Assembly (NCBI GenBank): GCA_003427395.1
Contig: BFEA01000657.1
Span: forward strand, 695,947 to 748,070
Reading direction: 5' to 3'
DNA: 52,124 nt
Origin: Chara braunii
Taxonomy: Eukaryota; Streptophyta; Charophyceae; Charales; Characeae
A program made the translations under genes and the position numbers. The notes under the pieces are model-generated. The model saw only the letters and a program-made list of their open reading frames with translations. It searched no databases and was not told where the DNA came from. Shown here piece after piece: positions 22,071-32,079 of the stretch. The stretch's first letter is position 1; the number at the start of each line of letters is the position of its first letter.

Positions 22071-23321
22071 TGTAGTGTGATAACCCGTCCAAACATGGAC
22101 TGAAACACACAACTGATTTCTGAGTTTTGCTCATGGACTGAATGCCCTACTGAGTTCCCGCCTGCTAAGTCTGTGTGTGTGTGTGCTTGGTGGACTGCAT
22201 GTCTGTCTGAGTGCTGGTTGGCTTGCGTGTGTGTGACTGTGCCTGTCTGAGTGCTGGTTGGTACGAGTGTGTGTGTATGGCCCGCCAGGGCTCTTGTTCG
22301 TTCGTTGGGCCCACAGGGCCGGTACTTACCTGTGGCCGTGGCTTTGAAGGGTTGCAGCGGGGAAAAAGCACTCAAGTAGCGGGTAGGCCGGTACCGCACC
22401 CGGTAGGGGGGTAAATATGCAGGTACCGGAGGCCCGAGCAGAAGAAGGCAAAAAGTGGCATTTTTAGAGGCCGGTAGTGTAGGCTAGGTCTAGCGGGTAC
22501 CAGTCTGAGTCTAGGGCCTGTAGAGGCAATATCAGAGTCTGCAATGATGTTTCCCTCCAAAAGAGGAGGAGNTACCGGTTGCTTGGGAAGGCCAGCAGCC
22601 TGGAAGTCACCGCCCAAGAGGCAAAGCAGGCCGCTATATCTTCAGGCCGGGCGGAAGACCCGGCCTCTTTTTCGGTGTGCAAGTTTGGCGACACACTGGT
22701 GGAGCGCTGGCTGGAGCAGCGCTGCTGGGGAGGAAGAAGGAAGGAAGGGGGAGGAGCGCCAGGGGTACTTACCTGGCTATGGTGGCAGCCATCTTCATCA
22801 CCTTGGTGGGCGCTGCAGCAAGAAAAGTCCCCAGCCCGGGAGAGCCACACCAAGAAGCTTCAAGGCAGGGTTGGGCATGGCGGCCTGAGCTAGAGCAGCC
22901 ATAGCTGCTTTGGGTTGTCCTTTGGACGTCTGGGCAAGGCCTAGTAGTCCGCCATAGCCTCGGCCTATGAGAGTGAAGAGTGGGAGGGGCGGCCAATGCC
23001 GGCCATGGCTATGGTGGACCTTGAGTGATACCTGCAGTAGAAGAGGGACTCGGACATTGATTCTGGACCAGTCATTCAACATTGTATTATTATTTCTTGT
23101 ATGAATAAGAGAAGGGGGAGATAAGGAGGAGGAGATTGTTGGGCGAAGAAGAAGAGCCTTGTCATTGTCTTTGCTGGTGTACATCTTCTTCTTCTTCTTT
23201 CCTACTTCTTCTTCTTCTTCTAATCCTCTCTCTCCTTTAAGTTCATTCATTTCTTTTTGCAATTGGATGGCATTGTACTTTCCAGTGGATGTGTATCTCG
23301 AAATTGGCCAGGGTCATAACA
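22071..23321 (+). repeat. E3 3' LTR (right edge approximate)
   Basis: Starts TGTAGTGTGATAACCCG after the PPT; the probable end GGGTCATAACA is an imperfect inverted match to TGTGATAACCC. Inside: TG-rich sequence with a 40-bp tandem unit (CTGTCTGAGTGCTGGTTGG at 22203 and about 22243), an N at 22571, CCATAGC motifs near 22895 and 22950, and GAA/TTC triplet runs at 23140-23220 that could pair. No 5' partner is in the window. Confidence 0.6.
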
Positions 23322-23329
23322 CATATGGT

Positions 23330-23610
23330 TTTGACTGAGGACTGTGACTCCTGCCTTAGAGACACGACTCTTGCCTATGGGACTGCCCCTTCACTCGTGG
23401 GATGTGACTCTTAATATGACTTTTCATGATGAGACGTGACTTTTGTCCCTGAGATGTGACTGCTTGCTGGGTGCCTGTTGGACTGGACCGCTGGAGTATC
23501 CGACCGTGACTTTTCTGAAATTGAATAACTTGGCCTTTCTTGGGCAGGGCCTCTGACCCTGAGACCCGAATTTGGGGTCTGAATCGTGAAAGACCTTTCA
23601 CCCCATAGAA
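23330..23610 (-). repeat. Unclassified repeat R, copy 1
   Basis: Read on the minus strand this aligns with 37183-37500 on the plus strand. Shared landmarks are CAGACCCCAAATTCG, TTTCAGAAAAGTCAC, AGTCCAACAGGCACCC, and then a degenerate array of about 20-bp units of the type AAAAGTCATGTCCCACAGGC. No coding potential. It may be part of an element not otherwise represented. It lies between the E3 LTR and the broken edge of E4. Confidence 0.7.
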
Positions 23611-23644
23611 AGCTGAAGTAAAGATGGTCAAGAAATACTTGCGG

Positions 23645-24564
23645 CGTTTGGACTTCCTAAGGGCATGTTAGTGACAGGGATGTCAGCGGACTGTGGCAAA
23701 GCACAGCCCAGCAAATGGGAACCCCGCTACAAATGACATCAGGGAATCACCGTGAGTCAAATGGCCAAGCAGAGCAAATGAACCAGGTTGTGCAGCAGCT
23801 GCTGAGGCACTACATTAAGCCCAGTCAAGATGATTGGGATGCGAAGTTACCTCTCATTGCCAGCCTGTACAACAACGCCGTGCACAGCACTACGGGCATG
23901 ACTCCCAACCAGCTGCATCTTTGTTGGAAGCCCAGGTCTGCTGTTGATTTTCTGTTGCTTGAGAACCAGCCCACCGCATCACCTGGTAGCATAGAGTTTG
24001 CTGTCAAATATGAAAAGCTGCTGCAGCAGGCTGTCGCCATGGTCGCATCTGAGAATAGGCACAGAAGGCCATCCACGTTCCAGGTAGGAGAGCGAATCTG
24101 GGGTAAGTCATCTGAGCTGGGACGGGAACTGGGAATCTGTAGGAAACTGATGCAACAGTATTTCGGCCCGTGGGAAGTTCTGGACGTAATTGGGGATCAA
24201 TTAGACGGGCCCTCATAAGTCATTCGTATCCCTGGACGCTTATGCACGCATCCTGCGTTTCAAGCCTCCAAACTGGCTCCTTTTGCTGAGACCGACAGAT
24301 TTGCATCAAGGAGACATATGCTCCCCCCAACTCTGGATGGACGCGTGAACATTGATGTATCGTCGATCACAAGCTTATACCTGTTCCCAAGCCTCCCGCT
24401 ATGGGACACCCTCCGAAACCACAGATGCAATACAGAGTGGGGTTCAGGCACCATCTCGTCCTAAAGAAGACCGATGGTTCACAAGAGAAGAACTAATGAA
24501 GACCGCTCCGCAGGTGATTGCAGGAAATGAAAGAAGGTTGAAAGGGAAGCAAATTGCTGATTGA
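23645..24564 (+). pseudogene. E4 integrase C-terminal half and chromodomain-like tail
   Basis: Begins around LVSDRDVS (second catalytic Asp). The Glu segment reads NHRESNGQAEQMNQ, then GMTPNQLHLCWKPRSAVDF and QQYFGPWEVLDVIGDQLDGP. A stop after DGPS and a frameshift near 24360 split the tail, whose end is readable as PKEDRWFTREELMKTAPQVI and AGNERRLKGK. All upstream pol domains are gone. Confidence 0.82.
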
Positions 24565-24589
24565 AGACTTCTCAGAGGACTGTTGAAGT

Positions 24590-24602
24590 AAGGAGGAGGG
24601 AG
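24590..24602 (+). other. E4 polypurine tract
   Basis: AAGGAGGAGGGAG directly before the LTR start TGCAAGGATTTGGG. Confidence 0.72.
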
Positions 24603-25621
24603 TGCAAGGATTTGGGTCCTCAGCATGCCCGTGAATGGGCACCTACAGCAAGCATGAGCCGGCCCTAAGTGAACCGCGCCGCTGGATCTCAATGTGGCCT
24701 GAATTTGTCAATTTTGGAAGTCTTGTTGGGCGACCGACAGTTACCAGGCGCCAGTCGGTTACATCCTCCCCCCTCGTGAGAATCAGAAATATTCATGAGC
24801 CTTCTACGCTCTTCCAGCCTTGCAGGGGAAGCAGGGAACACCGCACATTTGCGCCTGGGTGGTTGCGCACGCCTAACCAATTCGGTCCCAGGCCACTGTC
24901 TGAATGGGCCTGGGCGCAGACAATTTGGCCCGACGAGAAGCTACTGGGCACACGGTCGCCAGGCCCAGGCAGCAAACACAGACAAGCACTTTCCATCTAG
25001 GAAAGTGCCCGCCTTCCATTGATGGAGTGAGGCACTTGCGACTGCATGCGGCAGCGCTGGTGGAGCAAGTGCTCGCGTGCTGCTGTGCTAGCGCTTGTGC
25101 CTGGCCGCACGCTGGTGTCGGTGAAAGAAGGGTGCTGCACGAAGGCAGCGCCATAGCCCAGCCCCCATAGCCGCACTCGGGCTTGGAGAAGGTCAGCAGG
25201 GTATGGTGGTGGTCTTCAGGTAGTGAGGAGGTGTGGGTGAAAAAGACAAGGGTGAGAGAGCGAGTGAGAAAATGATATGAGGGCATGTACCTGGTCTTGG
25301 CAGGGGTCTTCATGGTCAACATCTGCATATACTTCGGTTGCTGCTGCTGACGTCAACTGGTTGCTTCGTCATTTCATAGGCTGGCGGTGTAGCTGTAGGA
25401 CAGTAGTCTGGGCACTGAGCGCCAGTAGGAGGAAGAGCTTCGATTGCATTGTTGGTGGTGGCGAGGGTATTGCTTTTATTGACAATTGAGTCGCTGCTTT
25501 GGTTCTCCTTCAGTGTGACATCAGTGCATTTCTGTTTTCTGGACAGTTTTCGACTATTTGGCTTTCATTGTGATTTTGCAATCTCGAATCCTGTATTTGG
25601 CTATTGCTCATTTTCCTTGCA
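24603..25621 (+). repeat. E4 3' LTR
   Basis: TGCAAGGATTTGGGTCCTCA start and TTTTCCTTGCA end. It resembles the E5 LTR more than those of E1/E2 (shared GGATCTGGGTCCTC-like opening). It contains a CCGGCCCTAAGTGAA motif near 24660 and CCATAGC motifs near 25150 and 25165. Confidence 0.8.
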
Positions 25622-25720
25622 GTATTCTTTGTTAGCACTAAGTACCGTTGTGTCGTGATGGCTGATCTTGGTGGCGGTATGGCTGGCTTTGTTTGTGGTT
25701 GTTGCATTACTTTGGAGCAG
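25622..25720 (+). other. Intron end upstream of clathrin exon
   Basis: About 100 bp of T-rich sequence ending TTACTTTGGAGCAG, a plausible splice acceptor. Frames read through it, but the translation (for example [10 protein letters not shown]) does not resemble clathrin, so the exon is started after this AG. Confidence 0.6.
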
Positions 25721-25891
25721 GCTAACAGCTTGCCATTAATCAAGCCGTACTTGATCGCAGTGCAGAGCGATGATGTCATTGCTGTAAATGAGGCATTGCA
25801 CGAGTTGTACATTGAAGAAGAGGACTACGAAAAACTGAGGGAGTCGGTCGATCACTATGTAAATTTTGAACAGATCGGCCTTGCGCAACAG
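25721..25891 (+). CDS. CHC: Clathrin heavy chain, exon a (internal)
   Basis: Clathrin heavy chain forms the three legs of the triskelion that coats endocytic and trans-Golgi vesicles. This exon encodes 57 residues beginning [18 protein letters not shown] and including [20 protein letters not shown] and [10 protein letters not shown]. The KPYL.AVQ, AVNEAL.ELY.EEEDY..LRES and FDQIGLAQ-like strings are hallmarks of the last clathrin heavy-chain repeats in the proximal leg. Borders: AG at 25719-25720 and GT at 25892, phase 0 at both ends. The start was placed at the acceptor where family similarity begins. Upstream exons lie outside the window, so the preceding intron would contain E1-E4. Confidence 0.9.
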
Positions 25892-26584
25892 GTGCCAATT
25901 GTCATGTTGACCTCTCTTCCCTTTCCTACTGTTTTTGCTTGATTTGTCATATGATCTCATGTGCATGCTGATCGCTTTCTGGTGATGGTTTTGTCAATGT
26001 CCGTCTCTCCTGCTGAATGGTAACGAGGACTCTGTACATTTTGAACTCTTCCCCCCCCCCCTTTTTTACACATCTTGAACCCTTGTTGGACAAACAGTCA
26101 CAAACTGAATTGATAGTCTGAACCTGGAAACCTTGTTGGGCAAAATAGCGTTCCTCCCTTTGGGCCACAGAGGAAACTCGATACGGGATGAGCAATGTTC
26201 CTGTGCAACGCATCTTGGGGCTTAATACTCATACTGGGATATTTCTCAACGAAGTTGACAGTTGATTCGGTCCAAAAATTTGGTGATATGGTGGGTTCAT
26301 GTGGGTCATTGCCTTTTCAGAACCAGTAGTTGCAAAGTGCTGTGAAATGTTCCTTTGAATGTTTTAAGAGGTAGCCCCTAACTTCAGTGTGTTCATCTGA
26401 TCCCATCAAGTTTGAACTTGTGTTCTCTGTTATTAACTACTGGTGGTTTCATATGTACCATTCAGCCACGCGGACTGGGTAGCTGCAAAATGATCTTTCA
26501 TGCTCTCTAACATTCCGTTTCTTTGTGCGTTGTGCTGTCCCCTTCTTTTCATTGTTTTCGTTGTACTGTGTCCTTTGCGCACAG
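25892..26584 (+). other. Clathrin intron, 693 bp
   Basis: GT at 25892 and a T-rich tract ending TTTGCGCACAG at 26584. Contains a C10-11 then T6 run near 26050. No gene or mobile element recognised. Confidence 0.75.
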
Positions 26585-26770
26585 CTTGAAGAGCATGAGC
26601 TGCTTGAGTTCAGACGTATTGCAGGTTATATCTATAGGAAGAATGGGCGATGGGAGCAATCAATTGCTCTTGCAAAGATGGACAACCTTTACAGCGATGC
26701 AATGGATACGGCTGCTGCATCCGGATCCCGACAGTTAGCAGAAGATCTCTTGTACTTCTTTGTGGAACAG
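26585..26770 (+). CDS. CHC: Clathrin heavy chain, exon b (internal)
   Basis: Encodes 62 residues continuing exon a in phase 0: LEEHELLEFRRIAGYIYRKN, GRWEQSIALAKMDNLYSDAM and LAEDLLYFFVEQ. The strings EEHELLE.RRIA.Y and GRW.QSI.L.K.DN.Y.D.M are diagnostic for the clathrin heavy-chain repeat next to the trimerization domain. The donor GTTTGC follows GAACAG at 26770. The frame stays open past the donor for another 246 codons, but the next clathrin exon continues the protein precisely, so the donor is believed. The next exon is 20.7 kb away. Confidence 0.92.
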
Positions 26771-27508
26771 GTTTGCTGCTGCGAATACCTAACCGACTAC
26801 CATCTTTGCCCAAATATAACACCCGGTCATTATAGATGTATTTGGGGTGACATTCCGTCTAGATACGGCGATAATGACAGGGCGTTCCATTGGGGTCAAG
26901 ACGGTAGCTTGGCGATTCCAGATCTCATTGTTTGCATCTTCTTACTCAATGTTATTGGCTGTCTATGGGGCTCTCTTCCAGCAGACAGACGCGAGATAAA
27001 CCACCAGTCCATCGGACCCTTAATGTACATTTTATTCGGTACCTATTCTCGTGGCAAAATCTACAGTGATCAGGCAAGGCCTTGGTTTGGAGGGAAAAGG
27101 CTGGTGGGCCCAAAAGGGGAAATAAAGAGAAACTGGGCTGGGCGACGTTACTTTCTCACAGCATACTCACACTGGTACTTTACAAAATGCATCCGACTGA
27201 AATTACGACCGGACCTTGATGAATCTGACAGCAATCGTGTCCAGAGCTTCATCCAAGAAGTCCTTGGGCCTCGTCACACCACTCCCGAATTGGAGAAACT
27301 TTTCGGGATACTCCCGAGTCTTGAAACTCGTGGAATCCCGTTTGAGAGTGCCCTTCGCCACACTGGGCTCCCGAACGGGGCACTCCTGAATTCCGTAATT
27401 GACAGAAGCCTCTTCCGGTTGAGTGCAGGTTGGCAAAAACCTCTTGTCCTTCATGGTCGACTCAAGATTTTCAAGACCGAACTCGGAGGTCGCCCCGAGG
27501 TCTCTTGA
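26771..27508 (+). other. Intronic open frame continuous with clathrin exon b
   Basis: 246 codons without a stop, in frame with exon b, ending at TGA 27506-27508. The product includes DNDRAFHWGQDGSLAIPDLI and QARPWFGGKRLVGPKGEIKR. I do not recognise it. The last third overlaps the MITE-like element. It could be a retained-intron tail giving a truncated clathrin, a fragment of an older coding sequence, or chance. No conserved motif supports function. Confidence 0.3.
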
Positions 27509-27674
27509 AAATGGCAATTTGCAGGTGGGCACAGAAACGAAACTCAGGAGTACTCTCGGGGTCGCTCCTCTGACAGCTCTCGAACTCACTTTCGAGAGCT
27601 GAATCCGAGAGTATATGTGGCGATGCTGCACTCACGAAAACACCAATTTCGGGAGTGGTGTGGCAAGGCCCCTT
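27263..27674. mobile_element. MITE-like element, 406 bp, with 3-bp target duplication
   Basis: The element itself is 27266-27671. Its ends are inverted: left GGGCCTCGTCACACCACTCC, right (reverse strand) GGGCCTTGCCACACCACTCC, and similarity continues through CGAA.TTGG to about 28 bp with few mismatches. CTT flanks both sides (27263-27265 and 27672-27674). No transposase is encoded. A GGGCC start with a 3-bp duplication is reminiscent of PIF/Harbinger-type MITEs, but the target sequence is not the usual TWA, so the superfamily stays open. Confidence 0.7.
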
Positions 27675-27685
27675 GTGTGCGAAGA

Positions 27686-27840
27686 TGCCCTGTGTCGCTG
27701 GAAGGGCACTTATCTCAGAAAGAAATAAAACAAGAAGGAAAAAAAGAAAAAGATAAATTTGGACATAGTACTGGTCAGATATGTTCTGGTAAGCACTAGT
27801 GAGAGTATGCCCTGAATGAGGGGCCTTCCCAAGAGTGTCG
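27686..27840 (+). repeat. Unclassified repeat T, copy a
   Basis: Contains ATGCCCTG..TCGCTGG..AGGGCACT, an A-rich stretch, GGTCAGATA.TTCTGG.AAG.ACTAGTG and a GGGCCTTCC end. The same order occurs at 36935-37015 (partial) and 37024-37170. E5 sits between copy a and the others. No coding potential. Confidence 0.6.
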
Positions 27841-28016
27841 AATGGAAATATAGAAACAAAGGAAACGGGAAAAAAAAAGGAAACAAGTAAAGCGACCATA
27901 TGCTCGGCCGAACCAACCAACTGGATTGGAATCGAAAATCCATATATATATATGCCAGAAGGAAGAAAAGTGGTAAAGTCTGAATGGTCTGGATTTTGAA
28001 TTTAAAGAAAAGAAAG
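27841..28016. other. A-rich intron sequence before E5
   Basis: A-rich, with a TA microsatellite near 27945-27953. No gene. Confidence 0.5.
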
Positions 28017-28020
28017 CGTA
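28017..28020. repeat. E5 target-site duplication, left (CGTA)
   Basis: CGTA immediately before the left LTR, matching 36914-36917 immediately after the right LTR. Confidence 0.78.
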
Positions 28021-29050
28021 TGCAAGGAAAATAAGCAACAGCGAGATGACGATTCCAGATTACACCATTACATTGAAAGCCAGATAGTCACACCGTGTCC
28101 AGAGAACAGCATTGCACCAATAATACACCAATGGAGGTTCGTAGTACTGAAAACCAATGTCACGGAGAGCATACTCTCCCCTCATCAACACGAGTCCAGT
28201 CCCTTCACACTCCTACTTGGCGCTCAGCGCCCACCCTACTCCTAGCACAGCTACTGCACCCTACTAACTGACAATGCAACTGTTGACATCAGCAGCAACC
28301 CGACGTACTTGAAGATGTCGCCCATGCAGACCATCGCCAATACAAGGTAAGTGCCCTCACATCATCATCATCATCATCCTTCACTTATCGCCTGACTTTA
28401 CACCCACTTCTGTCCTCTCTCACACCCGAAGACCACCCCTGCGCCTCACTATAGTCCAAGCCCACCAGCTATGGTGGCTGGGCTATGGCGCTGCCCTCAG
28501 GAGCGCCCTTCTTCCCTGCACGACCGCACGTGCTGCACCTCGCCTCTCAGCGCCAGCCAGCAGCCGCAAGCTCTTGCTCCAGCAGCGCTGCCGCTAGCAT
28601 GTGAGTGCCTGAATGAGGCAGCCAGGGCAGAGCTCCTTCCTTTATGGAAAGAGTTGGCCTGCTCGCGCAGCCTGGCTGCACTGGGCTGGGCGCAGAAGCT
28701 TCCGGAAGGCCCCAAGAGGCTGCCTGTGTACAGCAGCTGCTGGGCTGCTGGGCCTCGTTCGGTTGGGCGCCCAACTGTGGCTGTATGAAGCTGCGAATCA
28801 CACCCAGCGCCTGCATTCTTTGGAAAAAGCTCGGAAGGCCGTGGAAATGTCTGTGTTGCCCGGCCTGAGTTTCTTTCAACCAACTGGCGCGTCGCAACTA
28901 CCTGGACCCCAAATATGAAATTGACAGTCAAGGGCCTCTTGCGATATGCCAGGCCCGCCTTCACTTAGGGCGGGCACCTCCGCTTTCACTTAGGGCGGGC
29001 AATGCTGCAAACAGGGCCCCATAGGCCTACCGAGGACCCAGATCCTCGCA
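28021..29050 (-). repeat. E5 3' LTR
   Basis: On the minus strand it begins TGCGAGGATCTGGGTCCTCG and ends TTTTCCTTGCA. It contains two copies of the CCGCCCTAAGTGAA motif; the first forms a perfect 7-bp GC stem (28953-28959 with 28969-28975). CCATAGC motifs lie near 28468 and 28481 (as GCTATGG on +). Confidence 0.9.
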
Positions 29051-29066
29051 TTCGCTGCTCCTCTAC
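29051..29066 (-). other. E5 polypurine tract
   Basis: Minus strand reads TAGAGGAGCAGCGAA immediately before the LTR start. It is less pure than in E1/E2. Confidence 0.6.
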
Positions 29067-29090
29067 TTCGTAGGTCCTCTGAGAAGTCTC

Positions 29091-30228
29091 TTATTCTGCA
29101 GGCATTTTCCCTTTGAGTAATCTTTCATAGCCTGCAATCACTTGAGGTGCTGTTCTCATGAGTTCTTCTCGTGTGAACCACCGATCTTCTTTAGGATCCA
29201 GATGATGTCTGAATCTCACACGATACTGCATTCTCGGTTTAGGAGGGCGTCCTCTGCCGGATGGTCGAGGAACAGGCATCACTCGGTGCCTGACAATCTG
29301 GTCAATGTCCACTTCGCCATCCATGGTTGGGGGCAGCATTGATCTCCGAGAGGGAAACTGCTCTGTGGCAGCGAAAGGTGCCAGCTTGGATGCATGGAAA
29401 ACAGGGTAAGTCCGCAAGTGTGCAGGGATGCGAATCACGTATGAAGGCCCATCCGGTTGATCCCCTACAATATCTAAGACCTCCCAGGGCCCAAAGTATT
29501 GTGGCATCATCCCTATCTCCTGACCCAGTTCAGATGATCTCACCCAGACTCTCTCACCTACCTGAAAGTTAGAAGGCCGTCTATGTTTGTTCTCAGATGC
29601 AATCATAGCATCTTGACACTTCTTAATATGTTCCACTGCCTTTTGCAGCATCTGGTCATACTTGATAGCATACTCTATGCTGCCAGGGGCTGCAGTGGGT
29701 TGCCTTTCCGGTAGCAGAAAGTCAAGCACAGTTCTGGGTTTCCAACCAAGATGTAGCTGGTTGGGAGTCATACCCGTACTACTATGCACAACGTTATTGT
29801 ACAGGCTGGCGACGAGAGGTAACTGCTCGGCCCAGTCATCCTGACTTGGCTTCATGTAATGCTGAAGCACATGCTGTACTACCCGGTTCATCTGCTTTGC
29901 CTGACCATTTGGCTCAGGGTGATTCCCTGAAGTCATTTGGAGCTTGGTTCCCATTTGTTCAGCAGTTGCCTTGCCACAGCTCACTGGTAAACCTTACATC
30001 CCTATCACTCACTATTGATGTGGGTAGTCCAAAATCCCTAACCCAGTGATCCAGAAACAGTTTGATGACTTTGTCAGTTTTCGCAGTTTTTGGCATAGCG
30101 ATCAGTCTTGCATATTTAGTAAAGCGGTCCACTATTACGAAGATATGCCTCTTTCCAGATTTACTGGTCACAAGAGTATCCATGAAGTGCATGGATACAC
30201 TTTCACAAGGACCTTCAGGAATCGGCAA
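29091..30228 (-). pseudogene. E5 integrase core, C-terminal domain and chromodomain-like tail
   Basis: Two overlapping frames (30228-29959 and 29984-29091) split by an indel near 29970. The first catalytic Asp is replaced: SVSMHFMDT where E1 and E8 have SMDFMDT. The second is kept (IVSDRDVRFTSELW). The Glu is replaced: HPEPNGQAKQMNR against GQAEQ elsewhere. The long final frame has QYFGPWEVLDIVGDQPDGPS, VFHASKLAPF, GEVDIDQIVRHR, QYRVRFRHHLDPKEDRWFTR and QVIAGYERLLKGK, giving the clearest full chromodomain-like tail of the window. It ends at TAA 29091-29093. Two of three catalytic acids are lost, so it is inactive. Confidence 0.88.
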
Positions 30229-30761
30229 GGGCTTGATGAGGCCAAGCGACCTTTGACAGACCAGGCAAGTTTCAACATACCTTTTCGTAGGCCAAGCGGA
30301 GCGTGAGTCCTAGGTTTGTCCCTTTGACAGACCAGGCAAGTTTCAACATACCTTTTCGTATCTTGCATCATAGTGGGCCACCAAAATCTCTGCACTAGGT
30401 TAGTTGAGGTCTTTTTATATCCAAAATGACCAGTTGCGTCATGACACTCGCCTAAAAATATAATACGTAAAGACTCACTATACGGGACACACAATCTTTT
30501 ATACCCTGCCTTCTCGAGAAACAGCAAGCCATCTACCATCGTAAATTCGTCCGAAGTCGTTTTGTCCTTTGCTTGGAATCTACGAATGATCTCTGACATA
30601 ACTGGATCTCCCTGATAGGCTTCCTCCAGCGATCGAGTGAGTTCGTCAGATATGCCAAACTCAGTGACTAGCGTGCCCAAATAGTTTGCCCTTCGCGAGA
30701 ATGCATCAGCCACTTTGCTGTACGTACCCTTGATAGGATCAGGTATATCACTTGAATCCAT
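30168..30761 (-). pseudogene. E5 integrase zinc domain with local duplication
   Basis: Joins the end of RNase H (VADAFSRRANY) to the H2C2 zinc region (GECHDATGHFGYKK, QRFWWP, YVETCLVCQRDKPRTHAPLG). A 40-bp segment at 30250-30289 is repeated at 30321-30360. The 71-bp offset is not a multiple of three and throws the frame off just before the catalytic core. Confidence 0.85.
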
Positions 30762-31944
30762 CTTTTGAGTGCGTCGGACATAACAGGCTGTGTCTTAATC
30801 CAGCGCAAAGTCTCATGGTCCGACCTCACATAGAAGAATCTCCCTAGGAGGTAGTGTCTCCAATGAACAAGCGCTCTGTACAGGGCGTAGAGTTCTCTCT
30901 CATACGTGGACTTAGCTAACTTTTGGGAAGGCATCTTTTTGCTCATATACTTGATCGGTCTCAACTTTGGCCCCTCCTGTTGCGCAAGGACCGCGCCTAT
31001 GCCATATTGACTGGCATCTGTGGTCACAACAAACGGTTTGTCAGGATCAGGAAGTTTGAGAACTTCATAGTGTGTTAGAGCATACTTCAATTTCTTGAAG
31101 CTTGCCTCACACTCTTCAGTCCACTCCCAAGGGGTGTCAAGTCGAGTTAGATCCGTTGATGGGGAAGCGGACGATAGTAGCCCGTCATCCCCAAAAACGA
31201 TCTGACCTCAGTAACTGTCTGAGGTCTGGGCCAGTCACGTATGCTGGCCACCTTGGCATCTTCCGGCCTCAATCCATCTGCTGAGATTTCATGAACCAAG
31301 TACAAGATCTTGGTGCGACCAAACCCGCATTTGTCCAAGCTTACCTTGTACTGGTGCTGTCGTAAGAGACCTAGTACTATTTTCAAGTGCTCAGCATGCT
31401 CCTCTACAGTCCTACTAAAGATAAGAATATCATGGAGGTACACGGCGATAAACTTGTCTAAGTAGTCATGAAATATCTTGTTCATCGCGTGCTGGAATGT
31501 ACCAGGTGCATTGCATAGACCAAAGGGCATCACCACAAACTCGTACAGACCATATCTGGTCTGAAATGCGGTTTTGTGCTGGTCCTCAGGTATAACGGCA
31601 ATTTGATGGTATCCGGACTTCAGATCTATCTTGGTGAAGTACCGGCATCCCTGTACTCTATCCAAGAGGTCATCGATGCGGGGTAGGGGCTCGGTGTTCT
31701 TTACGGTGATGGCATTGAGGCCCCTATAGTCAATGTACATCCTTAATGGACCTCCCTTCTTTGGGACAAATAAGACTGGCGCACCGTAAGGGGAGGTACT
31801 AGGCCGGATCCATCCCTTCTCTGTGAGCTCCTTGAGCTGGCGAAGCTCATCTAACTCCGCAGGAGACATCCTAAATATTCGTCCTCTAGGCACCTTACTA
31901 CCTGGGACAACCTCTATTGCATAGACAACCTCCCTTTCTACCAC
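30668..31944 (-). pseudogene. E5 reverse transcriptase and RNase H
   Basis: RT frame 31944-31147 follows a stop (TAG for GAG) just before [10 protein letters not shown]. Motifs: [47 protein letters not shown]. The catalytic box reads AVYLHDILIFS, so the first of the two Asp residues is His. A deletion after GMTGYYR removes about 18 codons and shifts the frame. RNase H (31090-30668) has VVTTDASQYGIGAVLAQQEG and RERELYALYRALVHW-type sequence before another frameshift. Confidence 0.88.
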
Positions 31945-32079
31945 GCCTGTGGGCTCCTAAAAAAGGTCTGAATATTGAGCGACGACTTTTTCTATCGCTG
32001 GGGGTGATTTAACGGCCTCCCCTTTCTGAGAGACAAACACTCGATACACGCCCTCCTCACGATTCTGCTTGTAATAGTT

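Larger units (their letters stand above)
18599..23321 (+). mobile_element. E3: 5'-truncated Ty3/gypsy element of a second lineage
   Basis: Pol, PPT and a 3' LTR are present; 5' LTR, PBS, gag and a recognisable protease are not seen. The RT and integrase are clearly distinct from those of E1/E2/E5/E8 (for example [20 protein letters not shown], and SIDFTDM in integrase), and it lacks the E1-type chromodomain-like core at its C terminus. The right boundary is a best guess at CATAACA. Confidence 0.75.
23645..25621 (+). mobile_element. E4: 3' remnant of an E1/E5-family element
   Basis: Contains the end of integrase, the chromodomain-like tail, the PPT and one LTR. The left edge is abrupt, inside the integrase catalytic core. 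Its right LTR end is only 100 bp upstream of a clathrin exon. Confidence 0.82.

Noticed and set aside
22464-23262. Several overlapping frames of 75-154 codons in the E3 LTR
   Set aside because: Low-complexity content from GAA/TTC and GC-rich repeats; no homologous domain.
25604-25720. Extending clathrin exon a upstream to the first in-frame ATG
   Set aside because: The translation upstream of 25721 does not resemble clathrin and overlaps the E4 LTR end; an acceptor-like T-rich tract and AG sit exactly where similarity starts.
26771-27265. Organelle DNA as the source of the intronic open frame
   Set aside because: The composition is not AT-rich and no organelle protein motif could be recognised on either strand; left as unexplained.
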